NCBI GenBank assembly: GCA_021647585.1
Contig: JAKIUK010000011.1
Coordinates: 8,615 to 72,614 of the forward strand
Length of the DNA: 64,000 nucleotides
Direction: 5' to 3'
From: Methylococcaceae bacterium
Lineage (GTDB): Bacteria > Pseudomonadota > Gammaproteobacteria > Methylococcales > Methylomonadaceae
The position numbers and the translations under genes were made by a program. Shown here one piece after another: positions 1 through 8,475 of the stretch. The notes beneath the pieces are model-generated. The model saw nothing but the letters and a program-made list of their open reading frames with translations, was not told the DNA's origin and searched no databases. Each line of letters begins with the position of its first letter. Position 1 is the first letter of the stretch.

Positions 1-702
1 TTGATGAACAGGGCTCATGCTTATAAAGCATCAGTTGCCGAGAATGAAGACGCAGGTGGTAATGATCCAGATAAGGGGATTAATATGGGGTTATTTGGTT
101 ATCCCGTGCTAATGGCTGCAGATATGCTGATGTTTAAGGCAAATCAGGTGCCTGTAGGTAAAGACCAAATTCAACATATTGAAATGGCGAGAGACATCGC
201 TACGCGTTTTAATCATATATATGGTGAACATTTTACTATTCCTGAAGCAGTAGTTGATGAAAATGCAGCGACTATATTAGGTTTGGATGGTCGTAAAATG
301 AGTAAAAGCTACAACAACACTATTCCGTTATTTGAAACTGAGAAAAAATTCAAAAAATTAATCAATAAAATAAAAACTAATTCCTTAGAACCGGGGGAAC
401 CAAAAGTAACTGAAGGATGTACTTTGTTTGGCATTTATAAAGCGTTTGCCAGAGAGACTGAAGTGGCAGAGATTCGTCAGTGTTATGCCGATGGTATTGC
501 CTGGGGAGAAATGAAGAAAGTTCTATTTCAGAAAATTAATGAAGAGATAGCGCCAGCAAGAGAGCGTTATCATGCTTTAATGGACGCGCCTGAGCATATT
601 GAAGAACAGTTACAAGATGGTGCTGCGAAGGCGCGTGAAATTAGCGTTCCTTTTATGCAAGAGATACGTGAATCAGTAGGTATATCTCGTATTACAAAAT
701 GA
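1..702 (+). CDS. trpS: Tryptophan--tRNA ligase, C-terminal part
   Basis: Class I aminoacyl-tRNA synthetase that charges tRNA(Trp) in the cytoplasm. The window opens inside the gene, so only about the last 233 residues are seen and the true start lies upstream. The conserved stretch GLFGYPVLMAADML is followed by VPVGKDQIQHIEMARDIA and the KMSKS signature loop (GRKMSKSYNN, about residues 97-106 of the fragment), which closes over ATP during tryptophan activation. The C-terminal region (EIAPARERYHALM, GAAKARE) is the usual anticodon-recognition helical part. The stop overlaps the ATG of a tiny broken ORF (699-842). Confidence 0.96.
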   Translation: MMNRAHAYKASVAENEDAGGNDPDKGINMGLFGYPVLMAADMLMFKANQVPVGKDQIQHIEMARDIATRFNHIYGEHFTIPEAVVDENAATILGLDGRKMSKSYNNTIPLFETEKKFKKLINKIKTNSLEPGEPKVTEGCTLFGIYKAFARETEVAEIRQCYADGIAWGEMKKVLFQKINEEIAPARERYHALMDAPEHIEEQLQDGAAKAREISVPFMQEIRESVGISRITK

Positions 703-842
703 AATCGATAATTTTTAGTGGGTGGCTGATTCAATTCTTTGAACTGGCTAATAAACGCCTGCCGATATAGCTATGTTCGGTGCTGACTTTGGCCTTCTTA
801 GCTGTTTCTACGCTGATGTATGTTTCCTATAACGGTATTTAG
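699..842 (+). pseudogene. Tiny membrane ORF interrupted by an in-frame amber codon
   Basis: An ATG overlapping the trpS stop (ATGA) opens a 23-codon frame ending at TAG 768-770. The same frame continues for another 23 codons to TAG 840-842. The second half (LCSVLTLAFLAVSTLMYVSY) reads as one clean transmembrane helix and the first half ends in a basic stretch (ELANKRLPI), as in a single-span inner-membrane protein. I do not recognise the family. The simplest reading is a small membrane-protein gene or gene remnant broken by a nonsense mutation. Chance continuation of an open frame over 23 codons is also possible. Confidence 0.35.
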
Positions 843-890
843 TTAAAAATAAAATTTTTTCTGCCTGGTATCCCTAGCAAATAATTTAAT

Positions 891-3668
891 ATGAATGATT
901 TCATTCCAGGACAACGCTGGATAAGTAATACTGAATCTGAATTGGGTTTAGGTTTGATTTTGGATGTGGCTGTTAATCGTGTTTCAGTACTTTATCTAGC
1001 AACTGGTGATAAACGGGTCTATGCCAAAGATAATGCGCCATTAACGCGCGCGCTGTTTTCTGTCAACGATATTATAGAATCAATTGACAATATTAAATTA
1101 ACAGTGAAAGAGGTGATTGAAAAGGAAGGTTTGATTATCTATGTTGGCATTGATGATTCAGGGGAGCAATGCATTTTAGAAGAAATGGATTTAAATCATC
1201 ATATTCAGTTTAATAAACCACAGGATCGATTGTTTACTGGACAAATTGATCCCACTGCCTGGTTCTTATTGCGGTATGAAACATGGCGCAGACAACAGCA
1301 ACATCAGCAATCTGCTGTGAAAGGATTGCAAGGTGCGAGAGCTTCTTTAATTGCGCATCAATTGTATATTGCAGATGAAGCAGCTAGCCGCGTTGAACCT
1401 CGTATTATGCTGGCTGATGAAGTTGGTTTGGGAAAAACTATCGAAGCAGGATTGATACTTCAGCATCGATTGACTCATGGTTTAAGTCAGCGGCAGCTGA
1501 TTATTGTGCCAGAAAGTTTATTACATCAGTGGCTGGTGGAAATGATAAGACGTTTTAATCTGCGTTTTAGTATTATTGATGAAGAGCGTTGTTTAGCGAT
1601 TAGTGAATTAAATCCTTTCCTGACGGAGCAGTTAGTAATGTGTTCACAAGGTTTTTTTTCTGCATACCCGGAACGGCAGTTACAGGCGGTAGAAGCAGGA
1701 TGGGATATAGTGGTTGTTGATGAGGCGCATCATCTGGAATGGAATGAACACAGTCCCAGTGCTGATTATTTGTTTGTAGAACAATTAGCAACTACAACAC
1801 CGGGTTTGATTTTATTGACGGCAACACCTGAGCAGTTAGGTAAACAGAGTCATTTTGCTCGATTAAGATTGTTAGATCCCGATCGTTTTTATCAGTTTGA
1901 ACAGTTTTTAGCAGAGGAAGCTCTCTTTGAACCAGTAGCACATGCTGCCAGCTTACTAATTTCTGGCGATGTAATCACAGAAAAAGAACGGCAAAGTTTA
2001 ACAGTATTGCTGAAACAAGATAATGTAAAAGCTTTACTTGACGATGTGAATGATACGGATAAATCATCCAAAGCAAGAGCAGAATTGATTGATTTGTTAC
2101 TGGATCACCATGGAACAGGGCGCATTTTATTTAGAAATTCACGGCAAACAGTACAAGGGTTTCCTGATCGGGAAAGTTATGGTTATCCTCTAAGAGAATC
2201 TGCTTTATCAACCCAATTGGAAGACAGTCCTTATTTTAGTTGGTTGTTGAACAAGTTGAGTGAACTGAATCTTATTGGAGAAAAAGCACTATTAATTTGT
2301 CAGCAAGCTGAAACGGTTATTCAATTAGAGCAAGCTTTGAAGAATCAAAAGGGTATTTTCTCTGCAGTTTTTCATGAAGGCATGAGTATTGTCGAGCGGG
2401 ATAGGGCAGCAGCTTATTTTTCAGATGAAGAAAGTACGGTACCGTTGTTAATCTGTTCTGAAATAGGCAGTGAGGGTAGGAATTTTCAGTTTGTTCATCA
2501 TTTGATTTTGTTTGATTTGCCGGATAACCCCGATTTATTACAGCAACGTATTGGGCGCTTAGACCGTATAGGGCAAAAGCATGTGATACAAATTCATATC
2601 CCGTATGTTCTGAATACCCCGCAACATGTTCTTTATCGCTGGTATGACGAAGGGTTCAATGCATTTCAGCATAATTGTTCGGCGGCTTCTCAGGTTGCCA
2701 GTAGATTAGCTGATGATTTATCTAAGGCGCTTGTTAACGATAATCAGTTAGAGATTGATGGCTTTATTGTTAAAACCCAACGCTTGAATAAAGAATTAGA
2801 ACTGGAAATGCATAATGGACGGGATCAATTGCTGGAATTGAATTCATGTCGGCAACAGCAGGCTGAAGAACTTATCGCTCAGTTGGATGCTATTGAACGA
2901 GATAATTCACTATGGCCATACATGGAAGCCATATTTGATTGTTACGGGGTGGACGTCGAATATCATTCAACAGATTGTCATATCCTTAAGCCTAGTGAAA
3001 ATCTACGAATTTCCTATTTTCCAATGGTGTCAGAAGATGGCGTCACAGTGACGATAAATAGGGATATTGCCTTGGCCCGTGAAGATATGCAGTTTATCAC
3101 TCAGGAACACCCAATGGTGATCTCTGCCATGGATTTAGTGTTATCCAGTGAAACCGGAAATGCTGCATTGAGTGTAATTAAGCATCCTGAACTTAATGCC
3201 GGACAATTCTTGCTTGAAATGTTATTTATTGTCGAATGCAGTGCCCCTGCTGAATTAAAAATTGGCCGCTTTTTACCACATACACCGATCCGGGTTTTGA
3301 TAGGTCAGAATAAACAAGATATGAGCGAGCTCATTAGTCACCAAAGTCTATTTGAAACAGGTGATAAATTTGATAAGGATCAGATTATTAATTTTTTAAA
3401 TAGTCAACGCAGTCATATTCATGACATTATCAAAGAAGCTGAAGCTGTTGCCGGTGCAAAAATGCAGGGTTTGATTGCTGAAAGTAATGCGCAAATGCTG
3501 GCAACCTTAACCGCCGAAATCAAGCGCCTTGTTAGATTGAAAAAAATCAATCCAAGTATCAAAGACCAGGAAATTGACCAACTAAAACAAATAGCTATGT
3601 TGTCACATGAGAATATAAATCAGGCACAGTTAAGATTGGATGCGGTGAGGTTTATAATTACCAATTAA
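891..3668 (+). CDS. rapA: RNA polymerase-associated SNF2-type ATPase RapA
   Basis: SWI2/SNF2 superfamily ATPase that binds RNA polymerase and helps recycle stalled or post-termination enzyme. At 925 residues it is near the usual ~960. The Walker A/motif I LADEVGLGKTIEAGLIL lies at about residue 172, the DEAHH box at about 276 with motif III LLTATP near 308, and motif VI RIGRLDRIGQ near 553. The N-terminus (FIPGQRWISNTESELGLG) matches the RapA Tudor-like region. No strong Shine-Dalgarno precedes the ATG, but alternative starts would cut the conserved N-terminus. It is followed by a short palindromic repeat. Confidence 0.95.
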   Translation: MNDFIPGQRWISNTESELGLGLILDVAVNRVSVLYLATGDKRVYAKDNAPLTRALFSVNDIIESIDNIKLTVKEVIEKEGLIIYVGIDDSGEQCILEEMDLNHHIQFNKPQDRLFTGQIDPTAWFLLRYETWRRQQQHQQSAVKGLQGARASLIAHQLYIADEAASRVEPRIMLADEVGLGKTIEAGLILQHRLTHGLSQRQLIIVPESLLHQWLVEMIRRFNLRFSIIDEERCLAISELNPFLTEQLVMCSQGFFSAYPERQLQAVEAGWDIVVVDEAHHLEWNEHSPSADYLFVEQLATTTPGLILLTATPEQLGKQSHFARLRLLDPDRFYQFEQFLAEEALFEPVAHAASLLISGDVITEKERQSLTVLLKQDNVKALLDDVNDTDKSSKARAELIDLLLDHHGTGRILFRNSRQTVQGFPDRESYGYPLRESALSTQLEDSPYFSWLLNKLSELNLIGEKALLICQQAETVIQLEQALKNQKGIFSAVFHEGMSIVERDRAAAYFSDEESTVPLLICSEIGSEGRNFQFVHHLILFDLPDNPDLLQQRIGRLDRIGQKHVIQIHIPYVLNTPQHVLYRWYDEGFNAFQHNCSAASQVASRLADDLSKALVNDNQLEIDGFIVKTQRLNKELELEMHNGRDQLLELNSCRQQQAEELIAQLDAIERDNSLWPYMEAIFDCYGVDVEYHSTDCHILKPSENLRISYFPMVSEDGVTVTINRDIALAREDMQFITQEHPMVISAMDLVLSSETGNAALSVIKHPELNAGQFLLEMLFIVECSAPAELKIGRFLPHTPIRVLIGQNKQDMSELISHQSLFETGDKFDKDQIINFLNSQRSHIHDIIKEAEAVAGAKMQGLIAESNAQMLATLTAEIKRLVRLKKINPSIKDQEIDQLKQIAMLSHENINQAQLRLDAVRFIITN

Positions 3669-3676
3669 TTGTTTAA

Positions 3677-3746
3677 CCTAGATATATCAGTTGATCGCTT
3701 AATACGTTCCTTAGTAAATGTTCAGCGGTCAAATGATTTTTCAAGG
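3677..3746. repeat. MITE-like palindrome, short copy (70 bp)
   Basis: Ends CCTAGATATATCAGTTGATC and its imperfect inverse (TCAAATGATTTTTCAAGG). It is the shortest copy of the family also found at 6319, 7282, 12240, 21393, 33296 and 52995. Only the two arms remain, with almost no core. Flanks are TTTAA on the left and TTGAA on the right, so the target duplication is imperfect here. Confidence 0.7.
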
Positions 3747-3780
3747 TTGAAGGGTGCTAGTACTCCGTCAATACAACAAT

Positions 3781-3792
3781 GACAGCCTCCTA
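3781..3792. repeat. Solitary end of the TA-flanked palindromic element
   Basis: GACAGCCTCCTA matches the right terminus of the 162-bp palindrome at 46515-46676 (GGACAGCCTCCTA). No partner end is visible nearby, so this is a fragment at best. It reaches the stop codon of the protease gene on the minus strand. Twelve bases could match by chance. Confidence 0.35.
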
Positions 3793-4302
3793 GTATCTGA
3801 GAATCATTTGCTGTCCTTTTTGTGTCATTTCCAGGTGTTTCATAAAACTCATTCCCAGTAATATTTCATCTTCACGCATGTGAGGGTTGATTGAAGCGCG
3901 AATATTATTTAACTCTATGGCTCCGATACTGACGGATTTTAACAGTGTACTATAGACAGTAATATAACCGTTAGCTGTACTACTTCGTATTGGATGGCCC
4001 TTTATTAGGTGCAGTTTTTTAGCCAGGGTCTCAGGTATGCTAATAACTGTCGCCCCCGTATCAAGCATAAAAGTTACGGGGCTATTATTGATTAGGCCAT
4101 TGGCGACATAATGTCCATAACGGTTTTGTTTTAGTATGACTTCAGCAATATCACCATTTTGGCGAGTATATACATTCTGGTTAGGATTGTTTTGCTGATC
4201 AAGGTATTTATTAAAGGCAAATGTCAGCATGACTAAAAGCATGATCCAGGCTATGTAGACCATGCCTTGACCTATTTTTGAAGCGTTATCAGTTTTGTTC
4301 AT
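3790..4302 (-). CDS. Membrane-anchored retropepsin-like aspartic protease
   Basis: Clan AA aspartic protease of the bacterial single-domain type (TIGR02281-like), likely working as a dimer with the catalytic domain in the periplasm. With the chosen start it has 170 residues: a transmembrane helix at about 14-30, then the catalytic DTGA motif (FMLDTGATVIS, D81) and the later ILLGMSFMKHLEM segment typical of the fold. A longer frame opens at 4368, but the ATG at 4302 gives the sensible N-in membrane anchor and a 14-nt overlap with the upstream DUF2288 gene, suggesting translational coupling. The substrate is unknown. Confidence 0.8.
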   Translation of the reverse strand: MNKTDNASKIGQGMVYIAWIMLLVMLTFAFNKYLDQQNNPNQNVYTRQNGDIAEVILKQNRYGHYVANGLINNSPVTFMLDTGATVISIPETLAKKLHLIKGHPIRSSTANGYITVYSTLLKSVSIGAIELNNIRASINPHMREDEILLGMSFMKHLEMTQKGQQMILRY

Positions 4303-4582
4303 GCGTATTTTCTTGAACCAGTACCCAGGGCTTAATGACCACTGCCCAGACGGTTGAATTTTCTTCAACCCATTTTAAAGCCTGCTGGTCAGAAACCAGG
4401 TAGATTTTTTTGTCTTCTAACCATAGTTCAACCTGCGCTTTATTATCAACAGAAAATTGATAAGCTACCTCCACCAAATCAATCTCAGAACAGACCGAGA
4501 TGGCTAAACCACTGGCAAAAAAGCGTTGTAACTCATGCCAGGCTATCTGAGATGTTTCCAGATTTATTTCATTTTTAGTCAT
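4289..4582 (-). CDS. DUF2288 family protein
   Basis: Small soluble protein of 97 residues resembling DUF2288 (WHELQRFFASGLAISV near the start, QVELWLEDKKIYLVSDQQALKW in the middle, FWAVVIKPWVLVQE-like ending). The function of the family is not known. It is the first gene of a two-gene minus-strand unit with the retropepsin-like protease, whose start lies inside this gene's 3' end. It is divergent from the TPR gene that follows. Confidence 0.75.
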   Translation of the reverse strand: MTKNEINLETSQIAWHELQRFFASGLAISVCSEIDLVEVAYQFSVDNKAQVELWLEDKKIYLVSDQQALKWVEENSTVWAVVIKPWVLVQENTHEQN

Positions 4583-4656
4583 TGATTAATGGTGTTATTA
4601 AACTGAACTGGTATTCTATAGCAATAATTACAAAACTCACAGAATTGGAGAAATTA

Positions 4657-5517
4657 ATGGCATTGTTTGATGCATACAAAAAGAAATCAACTTTAAAAAC
4701 AGCAATAAAACAAACAGTAAAAGCACGAGCAAGTGAGGGCACCAAAGCTGAACTATTATTTAATAGCGCGTATCAAGGCTTTGCAGATGTTGTTAAAGAT
4801 GATTTGATGATGGGTGAAGCTTTGTATAACTGGGGGTTCGCATTATTACATCAAGGCAAATTAAAGCATGAAGAGGACGGTGTTAAGTTTTATCTGGATG
4901 CTATTTCTAAATTTACTTTTTGTTTATTGGTTGAGCCAAATCATCTAGGGGCTGCTATTGATGGCGGTGTCGCTTATATGGATTTAGCGCACATTTTGAA
5001 TGTCGATAGTAATGATGAGCTATATGACTTGGCAGCAGAATTTTTTGAAAATGCTGAAAGGATCCAGCGAGGAAGTGCAGCTTATAATTTTGCTTGTATT
5101 TATGGATTGCGTGGTCAGCATGAAGCTTGTTTGGAGGCATTAGAGTTGTCAAAAGAATGTGGCAGTCTGCCTGTTGCAGAGGATATTATCAATGATGTGG
5201 ATTTGTTAAAAGTAAAAAACACTCAATGGTTTGTGGAGTTTATGGAAAGGCTGGTAGCGGCACCTGAGCCAGAAGTTGATGATGACAATGAAGTTACTTA
5301 TAATGCGGAAGGCGACGTTGTTAATAAAAATAAGAAAAATACACGATATGAAAATGAAGTCGATGGTGTGATTTATGATGCCGAAGGAAATGTTTTAAAT
5401 GAAGAGGAAGAGTCTGACCAATCAGAAAAGACAGAAACCGTAGAACAAGTTGTGTCGCCTAAGCCATCCGTAGATACGGTTTCTGAAGAAAAATCAAATG
5501 ACGAATTAAAAGGATAA
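4657..5517 (+). CDS. TPR-repeat protein with acidic C-terminal tail
   Basis: 286 residues starting at an ATG with GGAG seven bases upstream. A longer frame to 4582 lacks such a site. The body (about residues 40-200) is built of helix pairs typical of TPRs, e.g. GEALYNWGFALLHQGKLKHEEDG (split over two helices), AAEFFENAERIQ and YNFACIYGLRGQHEACLEAL, so it is likely a scaffold. After residue ~210 comes a charged tail with an internal duplication, EVTYNAEGDVVNKN and GVIYDAEGNVLNEE, then a run of acidic residues. No signal peptide is seen. The partner is unknown. Confidence 0.7.
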   Translation: MALFDAYKKKSTLKTAIKQTVKARASEGTKAELLFNSAYQGFADVVKDDLMMGEALYNWGFALLHQGKLKHEEDGVKFYLDAISKFTFCLLVEPNHLGAAIDGGVAYMDLAHILNVDSNDELYDLAAEFFENAERIQRGSAAYNFACIYGLRGQHEACLEALELSKECGSLPVAEDIINDVDLLKVKNTQWFVEFMERLVAAPEPEVDDDNEVTYNAEGDVVNKNKKNTRYENEVDGVIYDAEGNVLNEEEESDQSEKTETVEQVVSPKPSVDTVSEEKSNDELKG

Positions 5518-5536
5518 AAAAGCTTGGGTTTTTTAT
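5514..5536. terminator. AT-rich hairpin between convergent genes
   Basis: ATAAAAAAGC / GTTTTTTAT forms a symmetric stem around a four-base loop at the end of the TPR gene and just before the end of the convergent DUF1415 gene. Both strands carry U-runs, so it could end transcription in either direction. The stem is AT-rich and weak. Confidence 0.45.
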
Positions 5537-5543
5537 TGTGGTG

Positions 5544-6107
5544 TCATTTGCCAGGTTTTAGGTTAACCGAAAACGTATGACTTAAAATATCCTGGATTTT
5601 TTCAATACCTAATTCTCTTGTTACTTTAATGTTTCTTTCTGGAATTGACTCCGGGTGAGGAAATGATTTAAGGGCATGTTCCAGACTGGCTTCTCTAATC
5701 AGATGTAGCATCGGGTAAGGCGAGCGATTAGTATAGTTAGCTGGGTCCATTGGGCTTTCACCTTCAAAACAATACTGGGGGTGAAAGCTTGCCAGCTGAT
5801 AAATTCCTTCATAATCCTGGGTAATTAATAGAGATTCCGCCAGTGAAAGAAAATCAAGATAATCATCAAATTGGCTGAGGTGATCAGGGTAAATAATCAG
5901 CGTCGTTTCAATGTCAGTTTGAGCGTCAAGGCGTAGACATTCAGAGATTACAGCCTGCAGACAGTGTTCAGTTTTATTCGAATTTATAACAGCGTAATGA
6001 ATGCTACCCCGATCATATTCCTGTTTTGCAAAAGGGCAGATGTTGTACTTGATAATGAATGACGTGAGCCAGGTTTTAGTTTGACTGATTATTTGTTCTG
6101 TGGGCAT
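5544..6107 (-). CDS. DUF1415 family protein
   Basis: 187-residue cytoplasmic protein of the DUF1415 family, recognised from TKTWLTSFIIKYNICPFAK at the N-terminus, YPDHLSQFDDYLDFLSLAE in the middle and the segment ending in SPYPMLHLIREASLEHAL. The conserved Cys-Pro-Phe near residue 24 suggests a metal or thiol role, but the function is not established. It is convergent with the TPR gene. Its upstream region holds a hairpin and a MITE-like repeat. Confidence 0.8.
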   Translation of the reverse strand: MPTEQIISQTKTWLTSFIIKYNICPFAKQEYDRGSIHYAVINSNKTEHCLQAVISECLRLDAQTDIETTLIIYPDHLSQFDDYLDFLSLAESLLITQDYEGIYQLASFHPQYCFEGESPMDPANYTNRSPYPMLHLIREASLEHALKSFPHPESIPERNIKVTRELGIEKIQDILSHTFSVNLKPGK

Positions 6108-6124
6108 ATTTTACTGGTTAAAAA

Positions 6125-6150
6125 ATAAAAGCCCCTGATGAGGCTTTTAT
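6125..6150 (-). terminator. Hairpin with U-tract on the minus strand
   Basis: ATAAAAGCC and GGCTTTTAT pair around an eight-base loop. Read on the minus strand it is followed by TTTTT, the layout of an intrinsic terminator. It would stop transcripts coming from the CBS-protein gene before DUF1415. Confidence 0.5.
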
Positions 6151-6318
6151 TATTACTGATTTACTTATTCAATTTTTTACATTTGAATGGATACTATACA
6201 AAAGTATCTTCGTGGGGTGCGTGCAACGCACCATTTATAATCTGACAAAGAAGAACTAAGGAAAGAGCTGGAAATAATTTGAACAATTGACTTGTGCTAA
6301 TGCATAAGAATCGATAAT

Positions 6319-6481
6319 CCTAGAAAGATCAGTTGGGCGCGGAATTATAGTGTAAGATATTGGTTTCACAGTGTTTTAAAAAAATCTTAGCTTCACCCAT
6401 TAGGTTAAGCGAGCATTTTTTTGAAGTGCTGTGGAATCAAGAGCTTGTGCTAGAACCCGTGAGCCAACTGATTTTTCTAGG
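6319..6481 (-). repeat. MITE-like palindrome, 163 bp, inverted copy
   Basis: Full-length 163-bp copy in the opposite orientation to those at 7282 and 33296. Ends CCTAGAAAGATCAGTTGG and CCAACTGATTTTTCTAGG are inverted repeats, and the two arms pair imperfectly through the whole element. Flanked by a perfect 5-bp direct repeat, ATAAT (6314-6318 and 6482-6486), which reads as a target-site duplication. Confidence 0.85.
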
Positions 6482-6657
6482 ATAATGCTTAGCTGATCTT
6501 TTTATCCGTATTATCTGCACACCGCTAAGTTGCCTTCACATTTTTCATGTTCACGCCTTCCATATCACTTGTGTAGTAGGGTTAGTAACGTAGCTTGTTG
6601 CCATGTCTTGAATGGAAAATGTCCAACTTACTTATGTGTCCGTTCCTACGAGCAGGA
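6482..6657. other. Gap without recognisable gene
   Basis: About 175 bases between the repeat and the end of the CBS-protein gene. Translations of all six frames gave nothing I recognise. An ORF from 6530 on the plus strand runs antisense into the CBS gene and looks like a shadow. Confidence 0.4.
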
Positions 6658-7125
6658 TTATGTATGGCTTTTCCCATTAGCAATACGAAGTTCTCTTTCT
6701 TCTCTAGCATGTTCTAATTTGGAGAAAACTCGGAGAATATCTGTTGAAGATAAAATTCCAACCAGTTTGTCATCTTTAAGCACAGGTAAAGCGCCAATTT
6801 TATGGTCAGCCATCATTGCTGCAGCATCTGAAGCAAGTGTATCAGGAGTAACCGAGATAACACCGCGACGCATGATATTCTGTACCTTTTTGGGAATAAC
6901 ATGTAGTTCAGTGCCCGATTTATTTGATTCTATGGCGTTTGAGTTACTTTTTGGACCTAGAGCTTTATACATATCTCTATCAGATACCATACCGACAACT
7001 TTTCCTTTTTCTACTACAGGTAAATGCCGTACTTTTTCATAGTGGATTAAGAAGAACACCCGATCAATCATATCGTGTGGATCAATTGTGAATACATTTG
7101 AAGTCATTAATTCTTCAACGCGCAT
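6658..7125 (-). CDS. Two-CBS-domain protein
   Basis: 155 residues consisting of two tandem CBS domains (about 1-60 and 80-135), each with the typical pattern VxxLMTSNVFTIDP...HLPVVEKGKVVGMVSDRD and VQNIMRRGVISVTP...ALPVLKDDKLVGILSSTDI. CBS pairs bind adenosine nucleotides and usually regulate a partner. No enzymatic domain is attached, so this is likely a stand-alone regulator. The start is the ATG after a purine-rich AAGAGGAC stretch. It stands alone between two copies of the MITE-like repeat. Confidence 0.88.
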   Translation of the reverse strand: MRVEELMTSNVFTIDPHDMIDRVFFLIHYEKVRHLPVVEKGKVVGMVSDRDMYKALGPKSNSNAIESNKSGTELHVIPKKVQNIMRRGVISVTPDTLASDAAAMMADHKIGALPVLKDDKLVGILSSTDILRVFSKLEHAREERELRIANGKSHT

Positions 7126-7281
7126 GGAAAGTCCTCTTAATTATGAAATAAATAGCCGACTAAGAATAAGGAAATTAATGTCTTTTTACAAGAGATTAAA
7201 CATATAAATAGTAATTAAGATAAAATATAGCAACTTGAAAGAAGTAATTAGGCTGACTATTTAACCTATTTATTACTTGAA

Positions 7282-7444
7282 CCTAGAAAAATCAGTTGGA
7301 TCACGGATTCTAGCACAACCCATTGATTCCACAGAACTTCAAAAAAATTCTCACCTAACCGAATGGGTGAGGCTAAGATTTTTTCAAAGCACTGTGAAAC
7401 CAATGGATTGCACTATAATCTCGCGCCCAACTGATCTTTCTAGA
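7282..7444 (+). repeat. MITE-like palindrome, 163 bp, upstream of adk
   Basis: Differs from the copy at 33296-33458 at only about four of 163 positions. The two ends (CCTAGAAAAATCAGTTGG and CCAACTGATCTTTCTAGA) and most of the arms are complementary. Flanks are TTGAA and TTGAT, a near-perfect 5-bp duplication. It ends 30 bases before the adk ribosome binding site, so it lies in the promoter or leader of adk. Confidence 0.88.
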
Positions 7445-7488
7445 TTGATTTAGACCATTTTTTACTTTTAATTTTGGAGTTGTTTTTT

Positions 7489-8127
7489 ATGCGTATTATC
7501 CTTTTAGGTAGTCCCGGTTCTGGTAAAGGTACACAGGCGAAGTTTATTACTGAGAAATATGGGATTCCTCAAATTTCTACTGGCGATATGCTGCGCGCTG
7601 CTGTGCGGGAAGAAACTCCGTTAGGACTGGAAGCTAAAAAAGTAATGGATGCAGGAGGCCTGGTTTCTGATGATATTATTTTGGGGTTGATTAAAGACCG
7701 TATTGGGCAAGAAGATTGTGCTAATGGTTGTTTGCTTGATGGTTTTCCTCGGACTATTGCTCAGGCTGAAGGCCTGAATGCCATGAAAATTAATATTGAT
7801 CATGTCATTGAAATAGTGGTGGATGATGCTGAAATTATCAAACGTATGGCAGGAAGAAGAGTGCATCAGAGTTCTGGACGGACTTATCATGTTGTATATA
7901 ATAAACCCAAACAGGAAGGGTTGGATGATGTCACCGGTGAGCCGCTTATTCAACGAGATGATGATAAAGAAGACACAGTGAAAAAGCGCTTGACTGTCTA
8001 TCATGAGCAAACTAAACCTTTGGTTGATTATTATTCAGCGCAAGGACAGTCAGTAAAATTTAGCTCTATCGCTGGAGTAGGTGACGTTAGTGATATTACT
8101 GAAAAAATATTTGCTGTTTTATCGTAG
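7489..8127 (+). CDS. adk: Adenylate kinase
   Basis: Converts ATP + AMP to 2 ADP in the cytoplasm. The P-loop GSPGSGKGTQ begins near residue 7, followed by the AMP-binding segment ISTGDMLRAAV and the DGFPRTIAQA motif. The LID (GRRVHQSSGRTYHVVYN...) is the long-type lid without zinc cysteines. 212 residues, typical of proteobacteria. The ATG at 7489 is preferred over a TTG at 7474 because the conserved MRIILLG start and the GGAG at 7475-7478 fit it. Confidence 0.96.
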   Translation: MRIILLGSPGSGKGTQAKFITEKYGIPQISTGDMLRAAVREETPLGLEAKKVMDAGGLVSDDIILGLIKDRIGQEDCANGCLLDGFPRTIAQAEGLNAMKINIDHVIEIVVDDAEIIKRMAGRRVHQSSGRTYHVVYNKPKQEGLDDVTGEPLIQRDDDKEDTVKKRLTVYHEQTKPLVDYYSAQGQSVKFSSIAGVGDVSDITEKIFAVLS

Positions 8128-8475
8128 TAGCACAACATGGCTATGAACTTAATGCAGCTTGTTTCAATTATTTTTCTCAAGACACGGTTTGATGATCGCT
8201 GTAACTTTGAAGACAGTATGCTTGCTTTCAACAGTTTTGAAAAAACAATAGAAAACTTGTAACTTGTTCGTTGTCATATAAAACAATTCATATCAACTCT
8301 CAAAGACACATAGGGAACTATAAGCCAGTTCTTCAGTGTTTTTGGGCTATGGTGTGAGAATAGTTCAATATTCACCTGGAATAGTTATTTACTTTATATA
8401 AAGGAGTAGTGAACAACTGGTTTTGCTAGATCTTTAAAGTATAGGTGAATTTAATCGTGGTAAAGAGGTGTGTGA
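8128..8475. other. Intergenic stretch without recognised feature
   Basis: About 350 bases between adk and asd. No gene is supported. CAACTGGTTTTGCTAGA near 8413 resembles one end of the MITE-like repeat (CAACTGATTTTTCTAGA), but no partner end is seen. The promoter of asd should lie here. Confidence 0.4.

Noticed and set aside
768..770. TAG as a possible pyrrolysine codon
   Set aside because: No pyl genes or methylamine methyltransferase context; a simple nonsense mutation is more likely.
6530..7042. 170-codon plus-strand ORF over the CBS-protein gene
   Set aside because: Antisense to a clear two-CBS-domain protein; composition unlike a real protein.
8413..8429. Possible solo end of the MITE family before asd
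   Set aside because: One imperfect end only, no partner and no direct repeat.
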